Assembly: GCF_032854445.1 (NCBI RefSeq)
Contig: NC_088295.1
Coordinates: 84,920,644-84,984,643 of the forward strand
Source of the DNA: Liolophura sinensis
Lineage: Eukaryota; Mollusca; Polyplacophora; Chitonida; Chitonidae
Length of the DNA: 64,000 nucleotides
Direction: 5' to 3'
Shown here: positions 33,404 through 46,000 of the stretch, in pieces
Position numbering within the stretch: the stretch's first letter is position 1
How the letters are laid out: each line of letters starts with the position of its first letter
Program-made: the position numbers and the translations under genes
The notes under the pieces: generated by a model
Told to the model about the DNA's origin: nothing
The model's input: only the letters and a program-made list of their open reading frames with translations
Database searches by the model: none

Positions 33404-33910
33404 TACAGCATCCAGAGTAAAACCAGAACAACAACGACAGTGTGATATATAGTTGGCGAATGGAAACACACAACCGATGATATACATGTTTGGCTCCATA
33501 TCAGTTTACATTCGTTCGGGTTTTATTCTAACTGTTCACGAAAATTCTTAAATGGTAGCAACATATACACCCTACGAAACTGTAGCGCTGTTACCTGTGA
33601 TTTATTTATTCAAAAAGCTGTTGTTTTTTATTACATTTAATAAACATTTAAATGAAAATATTGCAAAGGAGGTAGGCCTCGTAGGAGAGCCTAAATAAAA
33701 TACCATAAAAAAGACTTACAGCATGTAAAGGAAATCCGCAACTTGACAGTGTGAGAGCAAACATTAAATAAATCACACACCTCCTGGTATAATGGCCTAA
33801 ACAGAATTAGGTAAAAATGAAATTCAGTGATGTTACCGGCGATTTATCAGACGTCACTGGTGTAGAATCACCCAAAACGCTGTACACGCTGTACACGCTG
33901 TATTCATCAT
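33404..33910. repeat. Dispersed repeat copy B
   Basis: Counterpart of 28545-28850: CAACGACAGTGTGATATATA, AATTAGGTAAAAATGAAATT and GACGTCACTGGTGTAGAATC. It is longer because of extra AT-rich sequence in the middle, and ends in a triple CGCTGTACA repeat. Confidence 0.6.
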
Positions 33911-34060
33911 TTTCACAGACTGAAACTGCTCATTCGACACCAAGGGAAACAACTTTTGTCCTATTATCTACGCCACAGTGAGAATAGAACGAATGAATCG
34001 TCATGGCTTAACGCGAACTGTGAGAATAGTCATTTCGTGGATCAATTTTGGTAGGGAACA

Positions 34061-34285
34061 TCGGTGGCCGCGCAGTTAGCGTGCCAGCGCGGCGCAATGA
34101 CCCAGGAGCCTTTCAACAATTTGATCACCATGAGAATCTAGCTCATGCTGGCTTCCTTTAAGGCCGTACACAGGAAAGTCTGGCAGCAACCTGCCGATTG
34201 TCGTGGGTTCCCCCCAGGCACTATCTAGTTTGCTCCCACCATTATGCTGGTCGCTATCGAATGAGTGAAATTTTCTTGAGTAAAT
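34061..34285 (+). mobile_element. Old SINE copy, main family, 3' truncated
   Basis: Diverged head (GTGGCCGCGCAGTTAGCG), CAATGACCCAGGAGCCT and central module to TTTTCTTGAGTA; the final CGGCGTAAAACACC part is missing. Many substitutions indicate an old insertion. Confidence 0.7.
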
Positions 34286-37200
34286 GGAATCAGTGTCCAC
34301 CTCGTGTACCATGAGCTTTTGTCTTTAATGCCTGTAAGACTGTAATCCAACTTGGTGGTACAGCTTCTTCATCCTGTAATATAAAGCGAACTTTTCACTT
34401 GGATTTATATGTTGTTAGGATGAAATAAAGTGACCGTTCATTTTACCATATCTTCTAACAAGAAAGACCACTGTAGTATGAAATGTGAAAAGTAGATTCT
34501 TTTTTTGTCTCAAGTATTGTAATGCTAAATTAGAAAGTAGCTTGCAATACCCATACCTCAAGCAAATGTATCATCCCCTGCACTAATACTCAGTAAACTG
34601 ATTCGTCTGCCTTAGCTGTACGAATTTCGTCCGACATGTGACTGGATACTGAACACTCTAACGCCAGTGTCTGTTTCATCTTCGCGTGTTACAGAAGATA
34701 CTGAAATATCCATGCGGCCAAAATTCTACATTTTACAATGTCTAATGAGACATAATGTCTGCGAACGATCTATATCACTGAACGTTTAACAGTTTACTTT
34801 GTTACTTATTGTTTCAGCAACCTGAAGAGTTAATCGTGACCTGATGAGACAAGTACCGCTTGTCTTGGTGTCAGTGAGTGGAGGGCCTCATTTCTGGTGC
34901 TTTCTGATGACTAATTTCAGTTGGTGTGTTCACTTTACATGTACCGTACCTTACGGTGCTTTATGGGTGCAGGAAAATGGCTATCGCACAAGAAAACCAC
35001 CAAACGCCACACGTTGAAATACGAGCCAATGGAGGTGGATTCGTACACATAGCCGCACTGGTAAAGGGCTACAGTCGTATTATTGTCTTCAGCATGGTGT
35101 TTTAGTGAGGCAGTATTATGAATCTTGGTAGACAGTTGTCTACTACCATCAGGCACCGTCGTCGTATAACAAATAGTTTCACAATAAACCCCACATAAAA
35201 CAATAAATAGAACACGGACGTGGATATATGCGTCAAAATAGGCATTCGTATAACACCCTTTCTGGCAAAATAAGCTGTGGAAATTAGTAGTAGAAATTTA
35301 TTGGTATTGTTACCAATTTGGTAGTGGTACCTCTAAACCGCTGGTGAAATTTTGTTACAGCTACGACTGGTAGAATGGGTTGCCACTGCATAAATTTTGG
35401 ATCAGAGGGCACATTTACACATTTTGGGTAACTCGCATTGCCGAAGAGATATACTTGTTGCTGATTTTGACTTTTTAGTAAGTAAATATACTCTGGCACT
35501 GTTGGTAACAGTGGTTGAAGACCTACCTTTGTTACTGCCAGCAGCAGGGTAACAAAACTAATCCATTTCTACTACTAGCAGCTAATTTTGCAGAAATGGG
35601 TGCGTACACCAGCCCTTCACTATGATGGATCATAGGGTCAATAATTGCACCGAAAGAACTAAGAAAGCATATATAGAGAGTGATAAAACAGGACGGTTTC
35701 TTGCCAAAAGAATATGTTTAAAATTTGCAGTGATGCTGGAAAGGTGCAAGAATTTCTTTTTGCAAATGAATTAAATCAGTGTCCAAATCATGTACCGTGC
35801 TAGTTTGTAGGTGGTCAATAATCAAAATATGTATATCCGTTGCGCTTCGAAGCTGGATGGTGTCGTAGTTGTCTAGATAACATCTCTAAATCCATATAAC
35901 TCAGTGTGCTATTTGCATACAGCAAATCTTTATGATTTTAATCAAAGGAATAGAATTGTACCCCCAAAAGTTCAGAAAATGTCTTATACATATTTTATGC
36001 ACATATATCATAGATCCTTGCAACCAAACGTTCAAGACGTGATAATTGGAAACTTCGACCATATTGCACAGTGTCTTACGTTGGAATCACCTAAACATCA
36101 CAACGTGTGCTCTTATCGCAATGTATAAAACACTTTCCCAAGACATATGAATATATGTGTTTGTAATATATCTCTGTATCAACTCATGGTCAGTAATACG
36201 TGTATTGTACGAATGATTCTTATGTCTCTTTCTCGCCTTAAACACCATGTAAGCAAGCAAGCGCTGGATTTTGCGTCCAGCAAAGAGGGATAAAACAATT
36301 CAAACGCTAGATGATATAAAATTTTAAAAAAATGAATACCACACAGGGCCACACTAGCTATTGTGAAGAACAGCCTAAAATTTCATTCGAAATATATCCT
36401 CCGCGTATAAATATGGAATGCATCATTACAATAATGTAATTTGATATCACATTTCCCCTAAGCTAAGCCCCTGAAAATACCCTTTAATACCACAGGTAAA
36501 TAATTCTTCAATATGAGAAGATATTGCTTCTGGTGTCAAATGTGGTTCGTGTCGACAAACTTGTCCCGGAGAAAGACAGCTTTTATTATACGTGTATACC
36601 TACATGGAGATATCAGCCTTCTAAGAGTGTTACATCTTAAGTGTCCAATACCACGGCGATAATGAGGACTTTCCAACAATCTTTCCGACAGTTCTGTAAT
36701 GAGATCCGGAAACTGGAAAAAAATAGCAGTGTCAAGACAGAGGTGTTTTTGGCTAAATCTCCCAGTTTTGTCGACTGCTCAGGTATTTTTGCTGTGTATT
36801 CTTGGGGAGTTCCCATCGCAGCTGCACTCCACCAATTAGAACGGTGTACATTACCTGACCTTCAGCAACCTGCATGCCGAGACCCTGTATTGATAAACTA
36901 ACTGTAAATTTATCCTAGCCAGTTAGAAAGTGTAATAGCTTTCACCTTCTAAGTGTTTAACCCAGACTCAACTAAAATATTGTATTAAATTAACCCTAGA
37001 AAATTTGTTCCGGGTTCAGTGCACTTTTTACATGCGGTTCTGGTCGAGTGATGACACTTCTCTGCTCAATATGACACGTTACGCAATTCCTATCTGTGAC
37101 TGGCATAAAACAAAAACGATACATAAGGCGTGTTTTAAAACTGCGAACGCTATGAGATGTTTGCAGCTTAAAACGCTCTCACGTGAAAGCGAACAACATG

Positions 37201-39139
37201 GCACATTGCATAAGGTTTCAATCAACAAGTGGGACAAAAGGCTGCCAGAGTTTGTGCAGAACGACTGACTCGTTTCTCACGGACATTCTTAGCCCCATTG
37301 GACATAACCAATGCGCGACGTTTATTGGTTATATCCAATATGCGACAGAATGTCACAATATTGTGGCTGAAATATCAGAACCTTACTTGATCTGAACTCG
37401 GACTTGGAGGCATGATATGTCTTATAAAAAACCATGAAGAATCCGTTGAAGAATTTAGTCGCTATATGCCGTAGAAATGATACTGCCCTTTCCTGTATCT
37501 GGACAGAAAAAGGAATAGTTCTAAGAAATATTGAAACACATGACACAATAAAGAATACATATAATTTATTACCGGCACCACATAACACAATTTTACAATA
37601 CTGAAACATCTACACCATTGCCTTTGAAACGCTTCTATCGACTTCAGAACACGTGATCCGTTATCAGACATTATAACCTGTCTTAACCAGTCTTGTTACT
37701 GATGTAACTATCTTTTGCAGAAAACAACTGTGTTTCCACGTTCTTAGTCCCATGGACTGGTGTTTTAGATTCTGCTATACTTTATTAAAGAGATATTGTA
37801 ATTTTTGTAGCCCTTAGAAAAGTGTTGTGATATACACATTTCCCTTCTCTGAGTGTCTCTAACACTTAACCAGTTAAACTACCCTTAAATATCAAGACTC
37901 TTTGAGCAACCGCATAACAAAATTCAGCAACAAATTTTGGCAATGTACACGTGGTGATCACAGAATGAGTGTCTCAATCATTCAAATTCCAGTGTCATTG
38001 CACACTTCATTTCATCGAAGGAGAAGTACAGTTTGAAAAGGGTGAAAACAACAATTAAAAATTTAGCTACATGTAAACCCAGGTATCTGGGTCACTTATA
38101 AATAACTGAAACTTACATTGAAAGCTAGAGAAATCCGTAATAAGTGTTTCCGTGAATATGCGACATGGTTCCATGAAAATACTAATGTGAATACCAAATC
38201 GGGTTCGATGAGTGAATCGGTAGCTGAGTGAATGTGCACTAGCGCAGCGAGATGACCCAGGAGCCTCTCACCAATGCGGTCGCTGTGAGGTCAAGTCCAG
38301 CTCATGCCTCTCCTGCCGTTCGTGGGAAGGTCTGTCAACAACCTGCGGATGGTCGGGGGTTTCCCACGGGCTCTGCTTGGTTTTCTTCCACCATAATGCT
38401 GGCCGCCGTCTTGTAAGTGAAATATATTTGAGTACGGCGTAAAACACCAATCAAATGAATGAATAAATAAATGAAACAAAGACAAATTAATGTGCCTAAG
38501 TTGATAGTAAATAGGATTCGGTGAAATGTAAAATTCTGAAGATGTAAATAAGGATTCAAGGAATTTAAGACTCAGCAAATGTGAAACAGGATTCAGTGTA
38601 ACTCGGATGACAGTGGATTTAAGAGACCTCCCGAACCAAACGTTGAAGCTTGAATCACAAAGCACATGGAATGTACATTTCACCACTCTATTCTCAGACG
38701 GAGAAGAGGGAATTCAGATGCAACAGCAGTCGCGTTTGATTTGCATCACAAAGGTATCCCATGTTGCAGCAATTTCTGAACAGGCACATCTTGTGAAACA
38801 TACTCTTGTACGTCAGAATTCATCCACCCTATTTATCAAAATTTATCTATTTATCGATTATTACTTTAAACTCCCCTCTGCTATAACGCGACAAACAAGA
38901 AGCTTGTAATGAATTACATAATGATGCTTCTAAGCTACATTTCTTCAACAATTTCAAGTGACCATTATGCTGTGTTTTTGGAATATGAAATCCTTCAAAT
39001 TCATTTGCGTGTTGCATTATTAAGTAAACACTTTGGAAGGTAATCAAATGTACAGATTATTGGAAACGGTTAGCCCTCCTCCATTTGGGGTCAGTAGATG
39101 TAAGCGCTGGTCTCTAAGCCTCCAGCTTAGGAGATCTGC
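34286..39139. other. Intergenic, nothing supported except one SINE
   Basis: Holds the SINE at 38207-38475 and the 3' flank of gene 2. Frames such as 36641-36901 lack an ATG start and any family signature. Confidence 0.5.
38207..38475 (+). mobile_element. Near full-length SINE, main family, diverged
   Basis: Head, GATGACCCAGGAGCCTCTC motif, central module and AATGAATAAATAAATG tail are all recognisable with substitutions and a small deletion after the B box. Confidence 0.8.
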
Positions 39140-40002
39140 CTACTTCCTCTTGCCGATGGGTCCATTGTGCCGTGCGTAAGCCGGTGACAGGAAGTCCGCC
39201 GGCTCATAATGATGACGATATCCCGGGTAACCATTTTGAAAGTAACTAACTTCATAAGCGTAGTCATCGGGGTTGCTTGAAACCGTTGTGCCGATGTGTC
39301 CAGTTCCTGTGCTATCGTCGATGTAGTCCTGATTGTGCCTCCAGTAATCGTACACGTAGTCACCGTAGTCCTGAATCCCTTTGCTGTTATCATCGTAGAC
39401 GTAGTCTGGATTATAATCACGCCCTTCATACCAGGCGTAGTCGTGAGTGACGTCACTCCTCTCCTTGTCGCCCACCTCTCTAGAGATATCCGGTCCAGGG
39501 CTTCCTTCGGGGTACAAGAAGTCTATAAGCGACATATGTGTTGTGGAGGGCGGGAGGGTGCTTGGTGGGGTCTGAGGCGTCGCAGTTTCCACCCTTGGAT
39601 CAGCCAAGCCAGGTATAATGCCGTGTATAGGAGTATTCTCTTTGCTGTCTCCTTCTACACCATCGTTGTTGTTGTTGTGCAGATCATATTCCTCGTCGTA
39701 CAGCTCGTAGCTTTCGTTCTCCCAAGGGTGGGCCTCCTTTCCGTATTCATGGTCGCCCTCATTCTCATAGTCGTTCTCTATCGAGATGGATTTCTCCTGA
39801 TTAGTCTGAGAGTGATCCTGTACGTGGGAAGTCCCTCCACACTCCACATTGTACTCAAAATCACACGTAAGAAGTTTGTGGTTCCATTTGGTACCGGTCG
39901 GGCAATGGAACGGGTAGGCAGCACCCCAAAAGCATCTGTAGAACTTGGTACAATCGTCTGGGTCAGGATAGAAGTCAAAAAGGGTTGGGCAGACAAAGTT
40001 GG
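39140..40002 (-). CDS. Gene 2 exon 3: chitin-binding domain and tail
   Basis: Begins after the acceptor CTCGTTTCAG and runs 287 codons to the stop. It carries the complete six-cysteine chitin-binding domain followed by the acidic and tyrosine-rich tail. The same region is also open in the opposite frame (39296-40006 plus strand), which is a shadow of this biased composition. Intron 2 upstream is 628 bp, close to the 575 bp of gene 1. Confidence 0.93.
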
Positions 40003-43000
40003 CTGAAACGAGATTACGTATAGAAGCGATGTCAAACAATTATTATAGCTTAGCAATACTGAACTAATGGTGTGTAACTCTCGATCTTTGAAAGTCGGCT
40101 TTTGGGCAAATTTACCATAAGTAAGATACTTTCCATCTTCTCAAGTCCTACAGCCCTTTAACTAAACAATGAATAAAAACTTAACTGAAAAGCACACAGG
40201 AAATAGCACATGTTTGTCTTTGCATATCTGTCGTGCAAGATTGCGATTTATCTTGCATGTACATAGAATTGCAAGGCTGTGACATTTGTTTGTATATGTG
40301 AATCATCTAAAGAAATGGTTTGGCTTCTTCCACATCATACCCCTGGGAATATACTCTGGCAAAAACAAGTGCCGCTACCCGTCTTTTTCCGCCAAATGTT
40401 ATGATGTCATCTGAGGTAAATGTACATACTCGAATAGAACTTTCGGCTTGTGCGTCATTTTTATCAGAATGCTTTGGGCAACTAAGGGAGGGTTCAAATA
40501 ATGCCCCCGCCACACATGATCACTGAAAAACATTTCCAGGCCCATCACATCTCTTCCTCCCTATATCAATAGTTTACTCGCCGCTTGAGACTAGGCTAAA
40601 GAGTGATTTGATGTTCAGTTCGAGACTTACCTCTTGTGATCTGTATAAATAAGAGTCCTGCAAATAAATAAAGAAAACAAATATTTCATTATGGGCGCCG
40701 CCTCTCGTATCAATACTTCAACATGCCCCAGAAGAGGCATGTTCGATTCTCGGTTTCTATAATGTCTGTGGTGGTATGTTAATTGATGTTGTGTATTACT
40801 GGATTTTTTTAAAATTGGATTTGGCGTGCTCCCGAATATTTCATTTGGATATCGGCCCTGAAGGTTATGGAAGAAAAAGCCCAGGAGAGCAAACTGTACA
40901 AATTCATACATGTAGAAGATGATGTAGTCAAATATCCCCGCCAGCAATCCCCGGATGGTCGTAGGTTCCCCCGGGGCACTGAATGATTTCCTGTCACCAT
41001 TATGCTGGCCGCCGTCGTATAAGTATGAATTTTTCCTGAGTATGGCGTAGAACACCAATCAAATAAGCAAACAAATGAAATGTCTCACAAAAAAGAAGAC
41101 TGCATTAAAATTTCCATTTTCGCAAAATACTACATTGTTGTTTTACTTTATTGTTGTTGACAATAAACCGCTTTGAAAAGATGCCATTGCATGGACAGGA
41201 AATAGACTTTAGATATATAAAAAGGTAAGTGATATAGCTTCCCTCCGAACCATTCACTCTGAGGTTTGATAGTTTAATACTAATTTTAAAGAAGAAAAGA
41301 GACAGATACAGACAGTCGATACAATGCCATTATGAAAACGGTTCCTGGCACTGAAGACTACATCAATCCAAATATCTCTTCAGTTTGAATGAATGATTAT
41401 GGTTTAACACATTCGACAGCTTGTATTAACATAGTGATACCTCCGGGAAACTTTGATCTAATAAAAATGGGCGAATTGATGGGTTCAAAATATAAAACAA
41501 AAACACAATTATACTATGAAAAGTTCATGGTCGCTAATGTAACGACTATTTACTGAAACGAAAGGTGATAGCGTAGGACGATATCGTCATGGTCGCTAAT
41601 GTAATGACTACTCACTGAAACAAAAGGTGATAGTTTAGGACGATATCGTCATGGTCGCTACTCTAACGACTATTCACTGAAACAAACGGTGATAGTGTAA
41701 GACGATATCGAGTGAACCAAACTATCACCAAGTACGGACAGGAAGTACGGACAGATTAATAACAACGGTCAGGAGGTCTCTCTAGATCTTATTTCACGCT
41801 TGTGTGAGCAGTCGAACATCAACACTAATAGTTTTCTTTGAACACAAATTTCATTACATGCCTAGGAAAATTTGAAACAGCTTAAAAAAGATATTCTGCA
41901 AAGAGTGTCATTGGCTAAAAGTGGCCTGATGCAATCCAGTGGCACCATGTTTAAATGTTTGGATTTCTCCCGGGCTCTGCCCGGTTTCCTCCCATCTGGC
42001 AGCCGTCGTATAAGTTAAATATTCTTGAGTACGGCGTGAAACATCAATCAAATAAATAAATGCTGTTACCATTTGGACAATACACACAACTTGTGTATCT
42101 TGCATCTGGAACAGTTCCTAGACGGCAGACACCTCCGTGGAAACCGTTTTACAAGAAGAGAATGGTGTGTGACGATACATGAGAAACCTAAAAAAAGTCA
42201 CAGGAACAAAGCGTTGTAAGAATGCAGGCTATAGCTTGATATACATGACTGAGATATCGTGGGCCATTGTAATTAACCGGGCACGTTACGTAATGGACGA
42301 CGAACGCGGCCAATGTCTCTGTGTTAAAAAGACATAGGAAGGGAGAGAGAAGAAAGAATTGAGAAATGACAGTGTACTCATGGGAGTAATGCGCGAACCC
42401 ACACACGGCAGAGCACATGACAAAGTGCTCAAACATCATTCCAGCAGCTATATAATACGCACCATTGTTTCTGCATCCTGTTCCTTTTTCTTATTATTGA
42501 GTTAAGAAGCTATGTTGTTGAATTAACGTCGGAATTATAAACAGCGAGGAGAAGGCCCTCGTGTCTCTCCCTATACTTTCCTCATGTCGCGGGGCTAAAT
42601 CTGTAGATACCAAACGGATAAGCCGACGCTACTATCAACACGGCTTCAATAGCAGAAATAATTTAACTAACTGCACATTAAATAGGCCAATGAGATCTCC
42701 GGGCAATGTCCTCTGGGTCAGTAAAATCCAGGTACAGCAGACTAATTCAGAAAAAAATCGTCTTTTCCGTGGTTTGTGGCTGAGTTCCGTTGCCACAGAG
42801 AGGCGATTGATTGGTTTCGTTCAGTTTTGACCTTGCTTGTGGATTGGTATCGCTAATCAAAGAGTCAGATTTAATTTCATTTCCGGAATGGCCACCAGTG
42901 ATTACTATGTCAATTGTCTCAGGGTGATGCTTGGGTAGCCTTCTCTATCTTCATTACACCAATATTTAATAGCAAGTCTGTCGGGTAAACATTGGTTCAG

Positions 43001-46000
43001 TTAATATTTGCCAGTTTTCGATTCGTGGTACGGCCGATGACTTTACCAAACAGAAAGATGTCCAGAAAAAATAAATGGCCTGATTTTAAATACCTTGGCA
43101 TGACACCAGGTTGTAACACCTTCCACTGGGTGTGCCGCTGTGTACAAACGCCAACAGTGCCAAAAGGTATTTAACTCCCCCAAGACAGTGCCTGCCATGG
43201 CGCCTGATCGCTGATGCTAAGGCGCTGATGTAAAACTCTCATCTAAGCAAACTTTATGATACCTTGTCTGGCTTCAACTCAAGCCCTTGGGAATGGCCCA
43301 CAAGATTGGACAGGGCGTATAGCGCCCTGTCACAGGCTTAGGCAATGCGTGGTTACTTTACGCTCTGTGTATCCCACAATGTTTCTCTACCCCTCTATGA
43401 TGCACAACAAAGTTAGTTTAAGGTTGAACATTACAGCCCTACCCTTGCCGAAACTCAGCAGCATAACCTGGGAGATTGTGGCATCCTTAGTGAAGGTTTC
43501 CGCAGTGATAACTAACCTTTGTGTTGTTTTTTCCTGGCCTATGAAAATACCATCTACTCGTCAAAATACATACATAAAAGTTATCATATCCTTGCGGACT
43601 TCATGGTTTTCTTTATAGACAAAAGGAAGATACTTTTTGCTCCTTCCTCTTCGTGAGGGTAAAATCGAACAACATTAACAAAGAAGACAATATCAAAACG
43701 AGAATATAAACACTGAGACAGAAAATTTACCACAAGTCAACTTGACTTTGAGAGTCTTGACATGTATTGACCAGTCGCAATGTGGACAGAGATGAGAGTA
43801 GTGCAAACCTCAGCCCTAAGTGATAACAAACCAAGCCTCGGTGGGCAGTTCTAACGTGCCACATCAACACTGCTCCGGTCACGCCGCAAGATGGACTTAC
43901 AGTCAACGCCGATTATCGAGGGTGTGAGAGGTATTCTATCCGTGAAAGGAATCTTGTCAGGGGAATTCCCCAAGGTAGTGTCTCTCGCCAGTGATACGTT
44001 AACTGTGTACTTCAGAGGCGTTGACAACAGTAAGTGGGACGGCGAGTCAATACTGAACCTCTGTCTTATAACACTGATTTACCTGAAAGCCATGTGAGCC
44101 ACACGAAACCAAGGCTCCAGAATGTTTGTGGTCAAATACTTATCACCTCCTTGATGAGTATGCCATCACCATCGCCGTACAATGCATTTACCAAAAAAAT
44201 GGCAATAATTAGCATGACAACTTTTTGTTATGCATTGACTCCAAGGAAAGTGATATGTTGGCTATTATGTGACAAAGGAATTGTCTTAGACATTCTTCAT
44301 TTCAAATGTACATACAACTTTTAGTGATCAAAATTACTAATGTGTTGGCTCTACATAAAATCACTTTGGCCTTAGACAAAATGAAATTAACAAAATAGGG
44401 TTATTGGATATGTTTTTTTTGTTCCTTGGACAATTAAATAAGGAGATATGAAACCATTTTAATCATTTACTTTAGAAGTAGTGATTAAGTTGGGGCCCAG
44501 TGGTTGAAGGGGCTTGTCTTTCAATCCTTAAGACAGGGAATCTGAACATTCCCCCATTCTCACTGTACCTGGGTCTTTGGTGGACCACGATATTATGACC
44601 GATTACACAGTCTGATGTTCACTGAACGTCGCATGTCTTCCACCAATTTATTCATTTATTTAATTGTTGATTAACGCCGTACGCAAGAATTTTTCACTTA
44701 AACGATAGAGGCCATTTTTATGAGTGAAGGAAACCGAATTGCCTGGCGCAAACCACCGATCTATGGCTAGTTACTGAGGAAATTTCCCATATCTGACGAA
44801 CAGATATGCACATCATATTGGTGAAAGACAAATGGTTTTCCAGAAACGTTAAACTCCGTTAACTGCCATCCAAGTGTCGTCGATCACTTATTACCACCCT
44901 GGCCACAGGTCGAGATTATTCTTCCACCAATATTGTGGCATATATGATCGTCACAGGTGGGAAAGTTTGTCAGCACCTTGCCAAAGGTTGGTGGTTTATC
45001 CCCAGCACTACGGTTTTCCCTACCCATACAAATGAACTACTAACTTTACATGAAACTTATGCCCAGTATATAGGAGTATGCCTACCTTTCTCCGACACAC
45101 TCTAATTGAGAAAGTGCAAGACTGAGTTCTTATCTGTTCCATAAAGCATAGCAGCAGTTATTAAAAATGCTGTGACTGGAAGACTATTTCACATAATAGA
45201 GCAAAGCCTTATGCAGGCATTATTACGTTTTAAACGTGTTATGTGAGCTGAATGAAATGTAAATCCGGTTATAAAGCGCGTAGTCATTGAAAAATATATG
45301 TGTTGTAAATGTAACTGTAACTATGTTTGTAAACATTTCAAATACAATATAGCATATGCCAAAAATACAAAAACACCAGTCGATCGTGAGTGTTTTCGGC
45401 CTGGGCGCCATATAAAAAATCTTCAAAAATTTTATGTTCTTAGATGATTGTACAATCTGAGATGGCTGCATTCATTTTAATCCCAAGGCAAACCAGTGGA
45501 CATGATGAAGACACGGGCATGAAGACGCAGAGAGTAAAGCAGGGTCCAGTTGACCTCTATTGCGTGTCCACTTCAATGACAAAAGGTTAGCCTCTTGGCA
45601 AGTTTTGCATTTTTGTACCTAGAACATGTTTAGTTACCCTTCAAGGAAGATTTACGAGCAAAAAATAACAGGACCTAAGAAGTGAAGATGCTGTTGTAGA
45701 ACTGTTTGCCTTGTAAAGCACCTTTTGAACCCTGTCTACAAAACGTCCCTACAGATCGATTGCCCAAATGTTGACAAGCTAACGTGTATACGAGAGACAC
45801 GCTAGTAATTAACGCTTGAGATACGAACTTCATTACCTTTGCCGTTACGTGGTGAACGGGTGCAAGAGAGACCCAGACAAGATTTGACACTTTATACACC
45901 ATCGACGACCTTGTGGTAAGGTGAATGTCAAACAATAACTTCCTTCTTTCAGACGACGCCGGGCTGCCAGGTTTATCTCACCAATGCACAATATTAATGT

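Noticed and set aside
39296-40006. 236-codon plus-strand frame
   Set aside because: Exact antisense of the gene 2 large exon; the biased codons of the acidic tail keep the opposite frame open.
43441-43464. Another possible first exon for gene 2 (MLLSFGK, donor AAGG|GTAGGG)
   Set aside because: The phase fits, but the resulting signal peptide is poor and there is no TATA box; the candidates at 49832-49865 and 45982-46012 are clearly better.
44491-44600. tRNA-like words (CCCAGTGGTTGAAGGGGC, TTTCAATCC) suggesting another SINE
   Set aside because: Box matches are weak, the spacing is short and no recognisable body follows.
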